This document shows positions 27,498 through 36,230 of a stretch of DNA of 64,000 bases, piece after piece. Positions within the stretch are counted from its first letter, which is position 1. Each line of letters opens with the position of its first letter. The stretch is from Anaerolineae bacterium. Its GTDB lineage: Bacteria > Chloroflexota > Anaerolineae > Aggregatilineales > Phototrophicaceae. Under the pieces are notes generated by a model, which was given only the letters and a program-made list of their open reading frames with translations, ran no database searches and was not told the origin of the DNA. The stretch lies in NCBI GenBank assembly GCA_022822305.1, contig JAJEBY010000003.1, forward strand, positions 707,651 to 771,650, written 5' to 3'. The position numbers and the translations under genes are program-made.

Positions 27498-27524
27498 GGT
27501 AGGGACAGAACGATTGTCCCTACC
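27498..27524. promoter_or_regulatory. Intercistronic stem-loop between SBP and DppB-type genes
   Basis: A perfect 10-bp inverted repeat (GGTAGGGACA 27498-27507 and TGTCCCTACC 27515-27524) with a 7-nt loop sits 29 bp after the SBP stop. It belongs to the same general TAGGG..CCCTA palindrome family seen elsewhere in the window. Confidence 0.6.
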
Positions 27525-27575
27525 ACTCAATCTGGGCCTTGCTAGTTCTCGCACAGCCACAAAGACTCCTCGCTC

Positions 27576-28499
27576 ATGAGCAAGTACCTGGCCAACCGCT
27601 TGCTGCAAACAATCCCGACGGTATTTCTGATTACGGTCGTCGTATTTCTCATGCTGCATCTGTCCCCGGGCGATCCTGTGCTCGTGTTCATCGGCGATAA
27701 GCAGAGCACCCCCGAACAGCGTGAAAAAGTGCGACAAGATATGGGCCTGGACCGCCCCTTGCACGTGCAATACCTGAGCTATATGGGCAACGCGCTGCGA
27801 GGCGATTTGGGACGGTCGCTACAGACCAACGTCCCGGTGATGGCGCAAATCGTGAATCGCCTGCCCTGGACCATCGAGCTGTCGTTTGCGGCGCTGTTCA
27901 TCGCCTCTGTCATTGGCATATCCGTCGGCATCATCGCCGCGCTTTATCACAACACCATTATCGATACGCTGGCGATGGCCTTTGCTTTGGTGGGCATTTC
28001 CATGCCGGTCTACTGGTCATCGCTTTTGCTGATTCTTTTTTTCGCCGTGCGCCTGCGCGTCTTGCCCGCCATCGGTCAAGGCGGGATCGAGCGGCTGATC
28101 CTGCCCGCTACCGCGCTGGCCTTGGTTTCCGCGGGTTCACTGGCGCGCATGGTGCGCTCGAGCATGCTCGAGGTGCTCAACCAGGATTTCGTCTTGACCG
28201 CGCGCTCCAAGGGCATCACTGAACGCATCATCGTTATCCGCCATGTGCTGCGCAACGCGCTGATCCCGGTGGTGACGATTCTGGGTTTGATTCTCGGCTA
28301 CACGTTGAGCGGCGCCGTCATCACCGAGACCATATTCGCCCGACTCGGCATCGGACAAAAATACGTCGAAGCCGTGGTGCAAAAGGACTTCACCGTGGTG
28401 CAAGGCATGACGCTGTTCATCGCGATGATGTACGTCCTGGTGAATATCGCAGTCGATGTGATATACGCCATAGTCGATCCTCGGATCCGCTATGACTAA
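27576..28499 (+). CDS. ABC transporter permease, DppB type
   Basis: A 307-residue permease with the family N-terminus (YLANRLLQTIPTVFLITVVV), a periplasmic loop and the coupling region FVLTARSKGITERIIVIRHV. It overlaps the following permease gene by 8 nt, suggesting translational coupling. Together they form the membrane channel for the SBP encoded upstream. Confidence 0.93.
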   Translation: MSKYLANRLLQTIPTVFLITVVVFLMLHLSPGDPVLVFIGDKQSTPEQREKVRQDMGLDRPLHVQYLSYMGNALRGDLGRSLQTNVPVMAQIVNRLPWTIELSFAALFIASVIGISVGIIAALYHNTIIDTLAMAFALVGISMPVYWSSLLLILFFAVRLRVLPAIGQGGIERLILPATALALVSAGSLARMVRSSMLEVLNQDFVLTARSKGITERIIVIRHVLRNALIPVVTILGLILGYTLSGAVITETIFARLGIGQKYVEAVVQKDFTVVQGMTLFIAMMYVLVNIAVDVIYAIVDPRIRYD

Positions 28500-29376
28500 T
28501 ATCAATGCGCCACCGGCCGAACTCGATGACGTACAGACGTCGCGGTGGCTGCGTTTTGGCAGGCGCGTTCTGCGTTCGCGCAACGTGATGGCGGGCGCGA
28601 TCATCCTGATTATTGTGACGCTGCTGGTGGCGTTGGCGCCGCATATCAGCCCCTACAGTCCCACCGAGCAATTCCGTCGCAATCGCCTGCAGCCGGCCGA
28701 TGCCGAATTTATCTTGGGCACGGACAACCTCGGCCGCGACATCTGGACGCGTATTCTCTACGGCGGTCAGGTATCACTGCAAGTTGGCATCATCTCGGTC
28801 GCCATCGGCGCGACGCTCGGGGCGCTGCTCGGCTTGCTCGCCGGCTATTTGGGCGGCCATGCGGATACCATCATCATGCGCTTCATCGATGTGATGATGG
28901 CTTTCCCCGGCATCTTGCTGTCCCTGGTGATCGTCGCCGTATTAGGCCGCAACTTGCACAATGTCATGGTCGCGGTCGGATTATCCTCGGTTCCGGTCTA
29001 TACGCGCGTCGTGCGCGGCAGCACGCTCTCGGTCAAACAACTTGATTTCATCGTCGCGGCGCAAGCGCTGGGCGGTAGTTCCTGGCGCATTATGACGCGG
29101 CATATTCTGCCGAACGTGGCGGCGCCCCTGACCGTCGTCGCGACCAACGGCGTCGCCAGCGCCATAATCACCGGGGCCGCGCTCAGTTTCCTGGGTTTGG
29201 GACAGCAGCCACCCGATCCGGAATGGGGACTAATGCTCAACGAGGGGCGCGAGTTCATTCGCGTCGCCGCCTGGGTGACCACTTTTCCCGGCATGGCCAT
29301 CATGATTACGGTGCTGGCGATAAATCTGCTCGGTGATGGCTTGCGCGATATCCTCGACCCGCGCTTGAAGCTGTGA
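28492..29376 (+). CDS. ABC transporter permease, DppC type
   Basis: A 294-residue permease with the hallmark ILGTDNLGRDIWTRILYGG and the coupling loop FIVAAQALGGSSWRIMTRHI. The N-terminal cytoplasmic tail precedes a first helix at about residues 32-52. It is the last gene of the importer operon, ending 3 nt before a convergent SDR gene. Unlike the operon at the left edge, no ATPase gene follows. Confidence 0.93.
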   Translation: MTNINAPPAELDDVQTSRWLRFGRRVLRSRNVMAGAIILIIVTLLVALAPHISPYSPTEQFRRNRLQPADAEFILGTDNLGRDIWTRILYGGQVSLQVGIISVAIGATLGALLGLLAGYLGGHADTIIMRFIDVMMAFPGILLSLVIVAVLGRNLHNVMVAVGLSSVPVYTRVVRGSTLSVKQLDFIVAAQALGGSSWRIMTRHILPNVAAPLTVVATNGVASAIITGAALSFLGLGQQPPDPEWGLMLNEGREFIRVAAWVTTFPGMAIMITVLAINLLGDGLRDILDPRLKL

Positions 29377-29379
29377 CGC

Positions 29380-30084
29380 TTATCCCCAGCGCATTGAATA
29401 CAGTATGAAATCGCTGGTGGTGATGCCGCGCGGCAGCGACACGACCGTATGCGCCATATCGGCGATGGTATCCGCGTCCACCAGAACCGACTTGTCGATG
29501 CCCGGTGAAGCGGCGTCGCGCATGGGCGTATCCGCCGGACCCGGAGAGATCATCACCACGCGAATCAGTTCCGGCTTCAGCTCGGCCGCCAGCGACCCGG
29601 TCATGCCTTTCAACCCGGCTTTGGACGCCGTATAGGCGCTCACCGTCGGCACAAGATTCGATGTGACCAAAGAGCCGATATTGATGATGCTGGCATTGTC
29701 GCTGCGGCGCAGATTGGGCAGCAAGGCGCGCGACAAGATATAGGGCGCGCGCAAGTTGGTGCGCAAGATATGATCAAGCTGCGCGTTGCTGGTATCCTGC
29801 AAATAATTGATCAGCCAGTCGCCGGCGCAATTGATCAAGACATCCACCGTCGCGTCCGCCAGCGCGACACCCAGTTCCGCGACCGCCTCGTCATCCGTCA
29901 CATCCAGCGCATGCACTTCAGCCGTGCCGCCGCGATCCGCGATTTCCGCCGCCACCGCGCGCAGCTTGGATTCAGTTCTGCCCACGAGCGCGCAATGAAT
30001 GTCATCATCCGCAAACCTAAGAGCGATGGCTCTGCCCATGCCTTGCCCCGCTCCCGTTATCACTGCCCTTCGTTTTGCCATCAT
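29380..30084 (-). CDS. Short-chain dehydrogenase/reductase (SDR)
   Basis: A 234-residue classical SDR. The cofactor motif is TGAGQGMGRAIA, the NAG-equivalent is LINCAGDW, and the catalytic Ser-Tyr-Lys set appears as INIGSL and the YTASKAG segment. It probably reduces a carbonyl or oxidises an alcohol with NAD(P). It overlaps the preceding homocysteine-methyltransferase-like gene by 4 nt, so the two form one operon. The substrate is unknown. Confidence 0.9.
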   Translation of the reverse strand: MMAKRRAVITGAGQGMGRAIALRFADDDIHCALVGRTESKLRAVAAEIADRGGTAEVHALDVTDDEAVAELGVALADATVDVLINCAGDWLINYLQDTSNAQLDHILRTNLRAPYILSRALLPNLRRSDNASIINIGSLVTSNLVPTVSAYTASKAGLKGMTGSLAAELKPELIRVVMISPGPADTPMRDAASPGIDKSVLVDADTIADMAHTVVSLPRGITTSDFILYSMRWG

Positions 30085-30989
30085 GCTTGTGCCTCACATT
30101 CGTTGTCGATAACTTGCCGCAATCGCGCGATATGCGCCGGACCCACCTCGCAGCAGCCGCCCACGATGGCCGCGCCCGCTGCAATCCAGCCGCGCGCTTC
30201 CTCAGCATAGGCATCCGGCGTCAGATCGGCGCGCGCCGCCAATTGCGAGACGCCGCCCTGATCCTCCCAACTCGCCGGAATCTCCACGAAGCCGTTGGCG
30301 TATCCGCCGAAGCGAAGGCCACTCGCCCGCAGAATCGGCAAAGCGCCGCTGACGCTATCCGGCGTACAGCAATTGATCAGAATCGCATCGGGCGCGGATT
30401 CAGCCAAGCCGCCCAACACATCTCTCAGCGGCTCGCCTCCGCGCAGAACGCAGCTGCCGTGATCCTGCAGCGTCAGCGCGATCCACAGCGGCTTGTCGCG
30501 TCCCCGGGCAGCCGCCAGCGCCGCCTTCGCTTCGAAGCTGGTGGACAAGGTCTCCGCCAGCCAGATATCCACAAATGGATCCAAGCTGTCCATCAGTTCC
30601 GCGAATTGCGCGACTGTTTCCTCAAAGGATAGCGCAAACTTATGGATATAACTCGCTTCCAGCGGCGGCAAGCTGGCGGCGATGCGCAAGTGTTCAGCCG
30701 ACATTTTCTCCCTGGCTTCTACAGCGAGTTGACCCGCTGTAGCGACCAAATCCGCCAGGCGCGCTTCCTGGCCCGCATGACGCAATCGCGCGCGCGTCGT
30801 GCCGTAGGTGTTGGTGGTAATGACATCGGCGCCCGCGGCAATGTAATCGCAATGGATCTGCCGCACCATTCCCGGATCCTCGCTCAAGGCCGCCACCGCC
30901 CATTCACCGTAGCCGCCCTTGCCGCCGCGATTGACGATCTCCTGACCCATACCGCCGTCCAGCAGAATCGGACTCGAATTGGCCGCCAT
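30081..30989 (-). CDS. Homocysteine S-methyltransferase-family protein
   Basis: A 302-residue TIM-barrel methyltransferase. Zinc-ligand cysteines are present in ILINCC and in the C-terminal GGCCEVGP motif, and the barrel opens with the usual LLDGGMGQEI. Known members transfer methyl groups from S-methylmethionine or betaine to thiols such as homocysteine. I use ATG 30989, preceded by GAGGAGGG; a TTG one codon earlier is possible. It overlaps the downstream SDR gene. No other methionine-cycle gene is near, so a catabolic demethylation role is equally possible. Confidence 0.87.
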   Translation of the reverse strand: MAANSSPILLDGGMGQEIVNRGGKGGYGEWAVAALSEDPGMVRQIHCDYIAAGADVITTNTYGTTRARLRHAGQEARLADLVATAGQLAVEAREKMSAEHLRIAASLPPLEASYIHKFALSFEETVAQFAELMDSLDPFVDIWLAETLSTSFEAKAALAAARGRDKPLWIALTLQDHGSCVLRGGEPLRDVLGGLAESAPDAILINCCTPDSVSGALPILRASGLRFGGYANGFVEIPASWEDQGGVSQLAARADLTPDAYAEEARGWIAAGAAIVGGCCEVGPAHIARLRQVIDNECEAQA

Positions 30990-31069
30990 CAACCCTCCTC
31001 AACAGGGTAAGTTATCGCGCGATTCTAGCACGCGCCGCCGACCATCTCCAAGTGAACCGCCATTCATCC

Positions 31070-31098
31070 TTGACAAACTAGCACAAATATTCTATACT
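31070..31098 (+). promoter_or_regulatory. Near-consensus sigma70 promoter
   Basis: TTGACA (31070-31075) and TATACT (31093-31098) are separated by exactly 17 nt. This is the best promoter match I found in the window. It would drive the small membrane-protein gene, with transcription starting near 31105. Confidence 0.75.
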
Positions 31099-31149
31099 TA
31101 TGTCAGAAGTTTCGCGCGAATGACCGGCTCGAGCCGGAAGGACGGCCAA

Positions 31150-31464
31150 GTGGCCGCAGACAATAAACGAAAACCAAGAATGGACAGTCTCCGCGCCTCA
31201 AGCGTCGCCATCGTAATCGTCGCCGGCCTTGCCATCGGCGCGTTGCTCGCCTTGGGCGCGGCGTCCTTGATCCGCCACGTTTGCCTGTCCCAGCCCGATT
31301 GCCAACGACAAGCTGCCGCACTGCTCGGCGGATTCGCGCTGATGCAAACGATGCAAATCGTCGTCGTCTACTTTCTGGTGGATCGGCTCAATCGCCAAAG
31401 CGAGGCGCGTATCCTGCGCGCGTTGCGTCACCACGGGGGCAGCACACAGCGCATCAAGTCATGA
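31150..31464 (+). CDS. Small two-helix membrane protein of unknown function
   Basis: A 104-residue protein with a charged N-terminus, two hydrophobic segments (SVAIVIVAGLAIGALLALGA and a second at about residues 65-82) and a basic, helical C-terminus. I prefer the GTG at 31150 because GGAAGGA lies 7 nt upstream; an ATG at 31120 is in frame but has no such site. It follows a near-consensus promoter and precedes a methyltransferase gene with its own promoter. I do not recognise the family. Confidence 0.55.
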   Translation: MAADNKRKPRMDSLRASSVAIVIVAGLAIGALLALGAASLIRHVCLSQPDCQRQAAALLGGFALMQTMQIVVVYFLVDRLNRQSEARILRALRHHGGSTQRIKS

Positions 31465-31505
31465 GCTGCATTTCAACCGGGCCAACAAAAGCGCTGTCGT
31501 CAAAC

Positions 31506-31534
31506 ATGACAAGACCAACGCGCGTTGCTATACT
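31506..31534 (+). promoter_or_regulatory. Extended -10 promoter of the second methyltransferase
   Basis: ATGACA (31506-31511) and TGCTATACT (-10 box 31529-31534) are spaced by 17 nt, with a TGn extension before the -10 box. Transcription from near 31541 rules out a TTG start at 31525. Confidence 0.6.
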
Positions 31535-31587
31535 CTGGTGTAGGATACTCACCCCAAACAAGTAACAATTTCTGGGCGATGCCGCAT

Positions 31588-32466
31588 ATGGAACAGAAGA
31601 CAATGCCATTGGCCGACCAACCGGTCAAAACAAGAAAAGGTACCTTCTCAGAGTCAATTGCGTCCAACAAACTGGAGGAGCGCACTGCTTATCTTGTCAT
31701 CGGCAACTGCGTCGATGTGATGCGGACCTGGCCCGACAACGTGATCCAACTGACCGTCACATCGCCGCCTTACGATTCTCTGCGCGATTACAACGGCTAC
31801 GAGTTTCCATTCGAAGACATCGCCGACCAACTCTATCGCGTCACCGCCGAGGGTGGCGTTGTCGTCTGGGTGGTAGGCGATCGCATCAATGGCGGCCGCA
31901 GCCTGACCTCATTTCGCCAGGCGCTCTATTTTCAGAGCATCGGCTTTTCCGCCCATGATGTGATGATCTATCAAAAGAAGAATACGCCTTTCATGCGCAG
32001 CAACGCTTATACCAATGCCTACGAGATGATGTTCGTGCTCAGCAAAGGCAAACCAACCACTTTCAATCCGCTCAAGGAGCCCACGCAACGTCAAGGCTAT
32101 GAAATGCTCCCGCACAATAAACTGCCCGACGGCATCAACAAGAAGAAGCTGGGCGAGCTCAAGAAAGAAAAGACGCGCACCAATATCTGGTCCTACGCGG
32201 TCGGATTGGGCGGCACCACCAAGGACAAGATCGCCTTCCAGCATCCGGCTGTTTTTCCGGAAAAACTGGCAAACGACCATATAGAGTCCTGGAGCAATCC
32301 AGGTGACTTGGTCCTCGACCCGATGTGCGGCTCAGGTACGACCGGCAAGATGGCGTTGCTCAATGACCGCAGGTTCATCGGCATCGATATTGCGACTGAA
32401 TACATCGAGATTGCCCGGCAGCGGTTTCGCGAATCGGGTATTGACGCGCTACTTCCGGCATCCTAG
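31588..32466 (+). CDS. Orphan beta-class DNA methyltransferase (SPPY type)
   Basis: A 292-residue SAM-dependent DNA methyltransferase. The catalytic motif TSPPYDSLRDY (SPPY at about residues 59-62) precedes the SAM motif DPMCGSGTT, the beta-class order. SPPY enzymes most often methylate cytosine N4. The start is uncertain: ATG 31588 or 31579 both fit downstream of the extended -10 promoter. No restriction enzyme is adjacent. It is unrelated in its middle region to the DPPF methyltransferase at 20 kb, so the two should recognise different sites. Confidence 0.87.
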   Translation: MEQKTMPLADQPVKTRKGTFSESIASNKLEERTAYLVIGNCVDVMRTWPDNVIQLTVTSPPYDSLRDYNGYEFPFEDIADQLYRVTAEGGVVVWVVGDRINGGRSLTSFRQALYFQSIGFSAHDVMIYQKKNTPFMRSNAYTNAYEMMFVLSKGKPTTFNPLKEPTQRQGYEMLPHNKLPDGINKKKLGELKKEKTRTNIWSYAVGLGGTTKDKIAFQHPAVFPEKLANDHIESWSNPGDLVLDPMCGSGTTGKMALLNDRRFIGIDIATEYIEIARQRFRESGIDALLPAS

Positions 32467-32487
32467 CGCCATACGGCATGACTCCCG

Positions 32488-32516
32488 TTGCCGAACGCCA
32501 CCCAAATCGCTACAAT
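32488..32516 (+). promoter_or_regulatory. Putative promoter of the LarA-like gene
   Basis: TTGCCG (32488-32493) and TACAAT (32511-32516) are separated by 17 nt, 39 bp upstream of ATG 32555. The ribosome-binding site is weak. Confidence 0.5.
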
Positions 32517-32554
32517 ACTGACAATCCCGAATCCCAGCGAAGACGAGCCAAACC

Positions 32555-33811
32555 ATGGATAACGTGACCATCCCAACCCTCTACCCGGTCCAGCAAGATT
32601 TGCCCAAGGGCGAGCCGGTCGATATCCCGCGCGCGCTCGCCGCCGATTGGCAGCGGCTGGGCTTGGCCGAAAAAGTCGCCGGCAAACGTATCGCCCTCGG
32701 CTTCGGCAGCCGCGGCATCGTGCAAATCGACCAAATCGCCAAGCACCTGGTGGCGCTGGTCAAAGCCTCCGGCGGCGATCCCTTCATCGTGCCCGCTATG
32801 GGCAGTCACGGGGGCGGAACCCCGGCCGGACAGATTGACGTGCTGGATGGCTTGGGCATCACCGAAGAGACGGTCGGCTGCCCGATTCACGCCACCATGG
32901 AAGTGGTCGATATGGGCATGACCTCGGTTGGGCTTTCCGCCTATCTCGACAAGAATGTCGCCGAAGCCGATGGCTTGATCATCTGCAATCGCAGCAAAGT
33001 TCACACCGACTTCCACGGCCCCCACGAGAGCGGCTTGCTGAAGATGCTGGCGATCGGGCTGGGCAAGGAGACCGGCGCCCGCCAACTGCACCAGCACGGC
33101 GTCGTCGGCCTGCGCGATTATATGCCCGTGATCGCTGAGCGCCTGCTCGATCAGATCAATGTCGTCGCTGGCTTCGGCGTGGTAGAAGATGGCTATCATG
33201 CCGTGGCGGAACTCGAGGGATTCACATCGGAGACGCTCGTCGCCGGCGACCAACGCCTGCTGGAGCGCTCGCGCGAACTCATGCCCAGCCTGCCCGTGGA
33301 CGAGATTGACGTGCTGATCATTGACGAAATCGGCAAGGACATCAGCGGCGCCGGTCTGGATACCAATATCGTCGGTCGCTGGATGATCGATGGCGAGCCT
33401 GAACCCGAGGCACCCAACATCAAGCGCATCGCCATTCTCGATCTCACGCCGGCCTCCCACGGCAACGCCACCGGATATGGCGTCGCCGACTTCATGTCGC
33501 GGCGGCTCTTCGACAAAATCGACTTCCCCATCACCACCAAGAACATGTTCACCAGCGGCTTCTTGCAGCGCGCGCGCATGCCGCTGGTCTTTGAAGATGA
33601 TGAAGAGACCATCCGAGCCGCGCTCTACGATGCCTTCCGCGCCGATCCCGCCCGGACCCGCGACGCCCGCGTCGTGCGCATCAAGAACACGCTCGAGCTG
33701 GAGCATCTCTGGGTCAGCGCCAATATCGCCGCCGAATTGAACGGCCGCGATCGTATGGCCGTCGGCGAAGAATCAATGTCGCTGGCTTTCGCCCAGGGCG
33801 CGCTGGTCTAG
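32555..33811 (+). CDS. LarA/DUF2088-like protein (possible nickel-pincer-type isomerase)
   Basis: A 418-residue protein whose N-terminal half resembles the lactate racemase (LarA, DUF2088) fold, with a glycine/histidine loop AMGSHGGGTP at residues 81-90 and ICNRSKVHTDFHGPHESGL, a typical region with candidate metal or cofactor ligands. LarA enzymes racemise 2-hydroxy acids with a nickel-pincer nucleotide. The usual cofactor-making genes larB, larC and larE are not in the window, and the family assignment is from pattern memory, so catalysis is uncertain. It is monocistronic with its own promoter. Confidence 0.6.
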   Translation: MDNVTIPTLYPVQQDLPKGEPVDIPRALAADWQRLGLAEKVAGKRIALGFGSRGIVQIDQIAKHLVALVKASGGDPFIVPAMGSHGGGTPAGQIDVLDGLGITEETVGCPIHATMEVVDMGMTSVGLSAYLDKNVAEADGLIICNRSKVHTDFHGPHESGLLKMLAIGLGKETGARQLHQHGVVGLRDYMPVIAERLLDQINVVAGFGVVEDGYHAVAELEGFTSETLVAGDQRLLERSRELMPSLPVDEIDVLIIDEIGKDISGAGLDTNIVGRWMIDGEPEPEAPNIKRIAILDLTPASHGNATGYGVADFMSRRLFDKIDFPITTKNMFTSGFLQRARMPLVFEDDEETIRAALYDAFRADPARTRDARVVRIKNTLELEHLWVSANIAAELNGRDRMAVGEESMSLAFAQGALV

Positions 33812-33938
33812 GGTTTTCGCGCGGTCAACCCCACCCCCTAACCGAAGCATCGGAGAGGTGAGCGTCTGCTTTGAGCTCCCCGTTAGATGTTTGATTATGT
33901 CCATTTCAGGGTGTTAACCCATGCTCGGATTAGAGTCA

Positions 33939-33964
33939 CCCTTCCCCGTTGATACGGGGAAGGG
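33939..33964. repeat. Perfect 11-bp palindromic hairpin in a repeat-rich spacer
   Basis: CCCTTCCCCGT (33939-33949), a TGAT loop and ACGGGGAAGGG (33954-33964). It lies downstream of the LarA-like gene in a 246-bp spacer (33812-34057). The following GGCCGGGGATGGGGTA segment is shared with the tandem repeats at 40 kb. It may also serve as a bidirectional terminator. Confidence 0.55.
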
Positions 33965-34057
33965 CCGGGGATGGGGTAGAAAAACCTGCTGACATTGCGA
34001 TTTTCCGGATAAGGTTTGCAGGGGCCACACAATGGGTCGCCCTTTATCTTACGTACG

Positions 34058-34843
34058 CTACGACAAACCCAACGCGCGCAGATTACGATAGCTGATCGCC
34101 AGGCTCTCAAAGGGATCGCGCTGGCAAATGTCCTGCTCCACCGCATACCACTCGACGCCCGACCGCTGGCATGCGGCCAAGATCCCCGGGAAATTCATAT
34201 TGCCCTCGCCTACCTCGGCCATCGCTTGCTGCGGAGGCTGCTCGCCCCTGGCCGGCAGCATGATCATGTCTTTGAGATGCACGACCGGCATCCGTCCCGT
34301 CATGCGATCGATCCAGGCGACGGGATCGGCCCCGCCATGTTGCAGCCAATAGGTATCCAGCTCCGCCTGCAAGAAGCGCCCCTCGGTCTCGTCGAATATG
34401 ATGTCCAGGCCGGTGCGTCTCCCAAACTTGACCAATTCGAAACTGTGATTGTGATAGCTGAAGGTCAAGCCGGCGGCCGCCAGTTTTTCGCCGATGGCGT
34501 TGGCGATACCCGCGAAACGTCTGAAGCCGTCCACGCTGCCGCGGAATTCGCTTGGCATGCTGCCGATAGCGACATGCCGGCAATTCCAGAGTTTATGCTG
34601 CGCGATCACGCTGTCCAGCGCCTTGCCGAGCCGATCGTAGCTGATATGCGTATTGCAGATGGTCAAACCATTATCGTCGGCCAGGCGCTTCACATCAGCA
34701 TCCGCGATATCGCCGATCGCCGATACTTGCACAGCCCGATACCCAATCGCCGCGACCTTTTCCAGACTCCGCGCCAAACCGTCTCGTGATTGGGTGTAGT
34801 CACGCACCGTATACAGCTGCGCCGCCAAAACCGTATCGCTCAT
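34058..34843 (-). CDS. Sugar phosphate isomerase/epimerase-like TIM-barrel protein
   Basis: A 261-residue xylose-isomerase-like TIM barrel. Metal-ligand acids are visible in the family pattern: the TFSYHNHSFEL strand, LQAELDTYWLQHGG, VHLKDM and a final AVEQD. Such proteins interconvert keto and aldo sugars or epimerise keto-sugars. The gene overlaps the preceding dehydrogenase gene by 4 nt (ATGA), so the pair is translationally coupled and belongs to the importer operon upstream or to its regulon. Confidence 0.87.
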   Translation of the reverse strand: MSDTVLAAQLYTVRDYTQSRDGLARSLEKVAAIGYRAVQVSAIGDIADADVKRLADDNGLTICNTHISYDRLGKALDSVIAQHKLWNCRHVAIGSMPSEFRGSVDGFRRFAGIANAIGEKLAAAGLTFSYHNHSFELVKFGRRTGLDIIFDETEGRFLQAELDTYWLQHGGADPVAWIDRMTGRMPVVHLKDMIMLPARGEQPPQQAMAEVGEGNMNFPGILAACQRSGVEWYAVEQDICQRDPFESLAISYRNLRALGLS

Positions 34844-35979
34844 CGACCATCCCCCGTCCGAGCCGCGTCCTCGATATAGCGCTGCAGCAACGCCGCGTAT
34901 TCGTCTTCGTCAAACGGCAATTCGACCGTTTCTCGTTTGTGCGCGGAAAGGATGATGGCATTGTTGATGGTGATTGAGTTCAAGCCTTCTTCCGCCGGCG
35001 CAATCAAGGGCGCGCCGCTCAGAATGGCATCGGCAAAATTGCCGATTATGCGCTCGTGACCGTGGCCCTCATGTTGCTCGTAATCCACAACCTCGCGCTG
35101 AAAGGGCACTTTCTCAAAACCCTTCGGCGATTCACGCAGCTGCTTGATCGACGACCATTGATTGCGAAAATAGAGCAATTCATCATCTTCGTACACCAGC
35201 TTGCCGTTTTCGCCGACGATCTCCAAACGATTGGCGCCGGGCGATTCGCCCGTCGTGGTCACGAAATGCCCGACCCGGCCGTCGCCGTGTTCGAAGTAAG
35301 CCGTCACCTCGTCTTCGACTTCAATGCGATGATGCTTGCCGAAGCTGACGAAGCCATGCACGCGCGCCGGCATGCCCAGCAGCCACTGATACAGGTCAAG
35401 ATTGTGCGGACATTGATTCATCAAGACGCCGCCGCCTTCGCCGCTCCAGGTGGCGCGCCACTCGCCGCTATCATAATAGCTTTGCGTGCGGAACCAGTCG
35501 GTCACGATCCAGCTGCAGCGCTGCAGCCGGCCCAGCTCCCCGCTCTCGATCATCGATTTGATCTTGCGCCAGTGGCCCCAGGCGCGCTGCATGAACATGG
35601 CGGCGAAGACCAGGTCCGGCTGACGATGCTTGCGGGCGCGCCAGGCGTCAATCATGCGGCGCGCTTCTCGCGCTTGAATCGCTATCGGCTTCTCCACCAG
35701 CACGTGGATGCCGCGTTCAAAGGCTGCCATGCTCATATCGGGATGATCGATATGCGGCGTGGCGATGATCACGCCGTCCAGCGCCGCCGATTCCAGCATG
35801 TCTTCGTAGAACGAAAACTGCGCGACATCCGCGCTCGTCTCGACAGCATCGAGCTTGTTTGGATTCCGGTCGCAGATCGCGACCAGCTCGGTATTCGGCA
35901 GGTCTTGCGCGTGCTCGGCATGCACGGCCCCCATATTGCCGATGCCGACAATGCCGATTCTGACTGGGCCCGAGGTCAT
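34840..35979 (-). CDS. Gfo/Idh/MocA-family oxidoreductase
   Basis: A 379-residue NAD(P)-dependent dehydrogenase with GIVGIGNMGAVHAEH and the VLVEKPIAIQAREARRM segment. The start at ATG 35979 has AAGGG placed 6 nt upstream; the frame continues six codons further. It overlaps the isomerase gene and lies downstream of a CUT1 importer operon, separated by a repeat-containing spacer. Its partner isomerase suggests stepwise oxidation and isomerisation of an imported sugar. Confidence 0.9.
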   Translation of the reverse strand: MTSGPVRIGIVGIGNMGAVHAEHAQDLPNTELVAICDRNPNKLDAVETSADVAQFSFYEDMLESAALDGVIIATPHIDHPDMSMAAFERGIHVLVEKPIAIQAREARRMIDAWRARKHRQPDLVFAAMFMQRAWGHWRKIKSMIESGELGRLQRCSWIVTDWFRTQSYYDSGEWRATWSGEGGGVLMNQCPHNLDLYQWLLGMPARVHGFVSFGKHHRIEVEDEVTAYFEHGDGRVGHFVTTTGESPGANRLEIVGENGKLVYEDDELLYFRNQWSSIKQLRESPKGFEKVPFQREVVDYEQHEGHGHERIIGNFADAILSGAPLIAPAEEGLNSITINNAIILSAHKRETVELPFDEDEYAALLQRYIEDAARTGDGR

Positions 35980-36009
35980 GTTATCCCTTCTAGCCACAGA
36001 GGCACAAAA

Positions 36010-36107
36010 GAAATCCCAAGTTAATGATACAACTTGCTGACATAATGTGAGAAATCTCCAAAACCATGGACAAACATGTAGGGGCGAGCCGGTGGCTCGC
36101 CCCTACA
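36010..36107. repeat. Dispersed repeat: conserved leader plus 14-bp palindrome
   Basis: The 36010-36060 segment (CCAAGTTAATGATACAACTT and following) also occurs at 40081-40135 and 63451-63505. It is followed by a perfect 14-bp inverted repeat (36077-36090 and 36094-36107) with a GGT loop, a member of the TGTAGGGGCGA..TCGCCCCTACA family. The 36110-36140 stretch is a CTCTGTGTCCTCTGTG repeat. The 251-bp spacer (35980-36230) holds no supported gene. Confidence 0.65.
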
Positions 36108-36230
36108 AATCTCTGTGTCCTCTGTGTCTCTTTTTTAACAAACCTCCTAGCTCATGCAAGGAGCGAGTTTGATATTTTGTGTGAGCGCGGCAGACCTTTT
36201 CGCTGCCGCCGAGCGGCTGTGGTGAATGCC

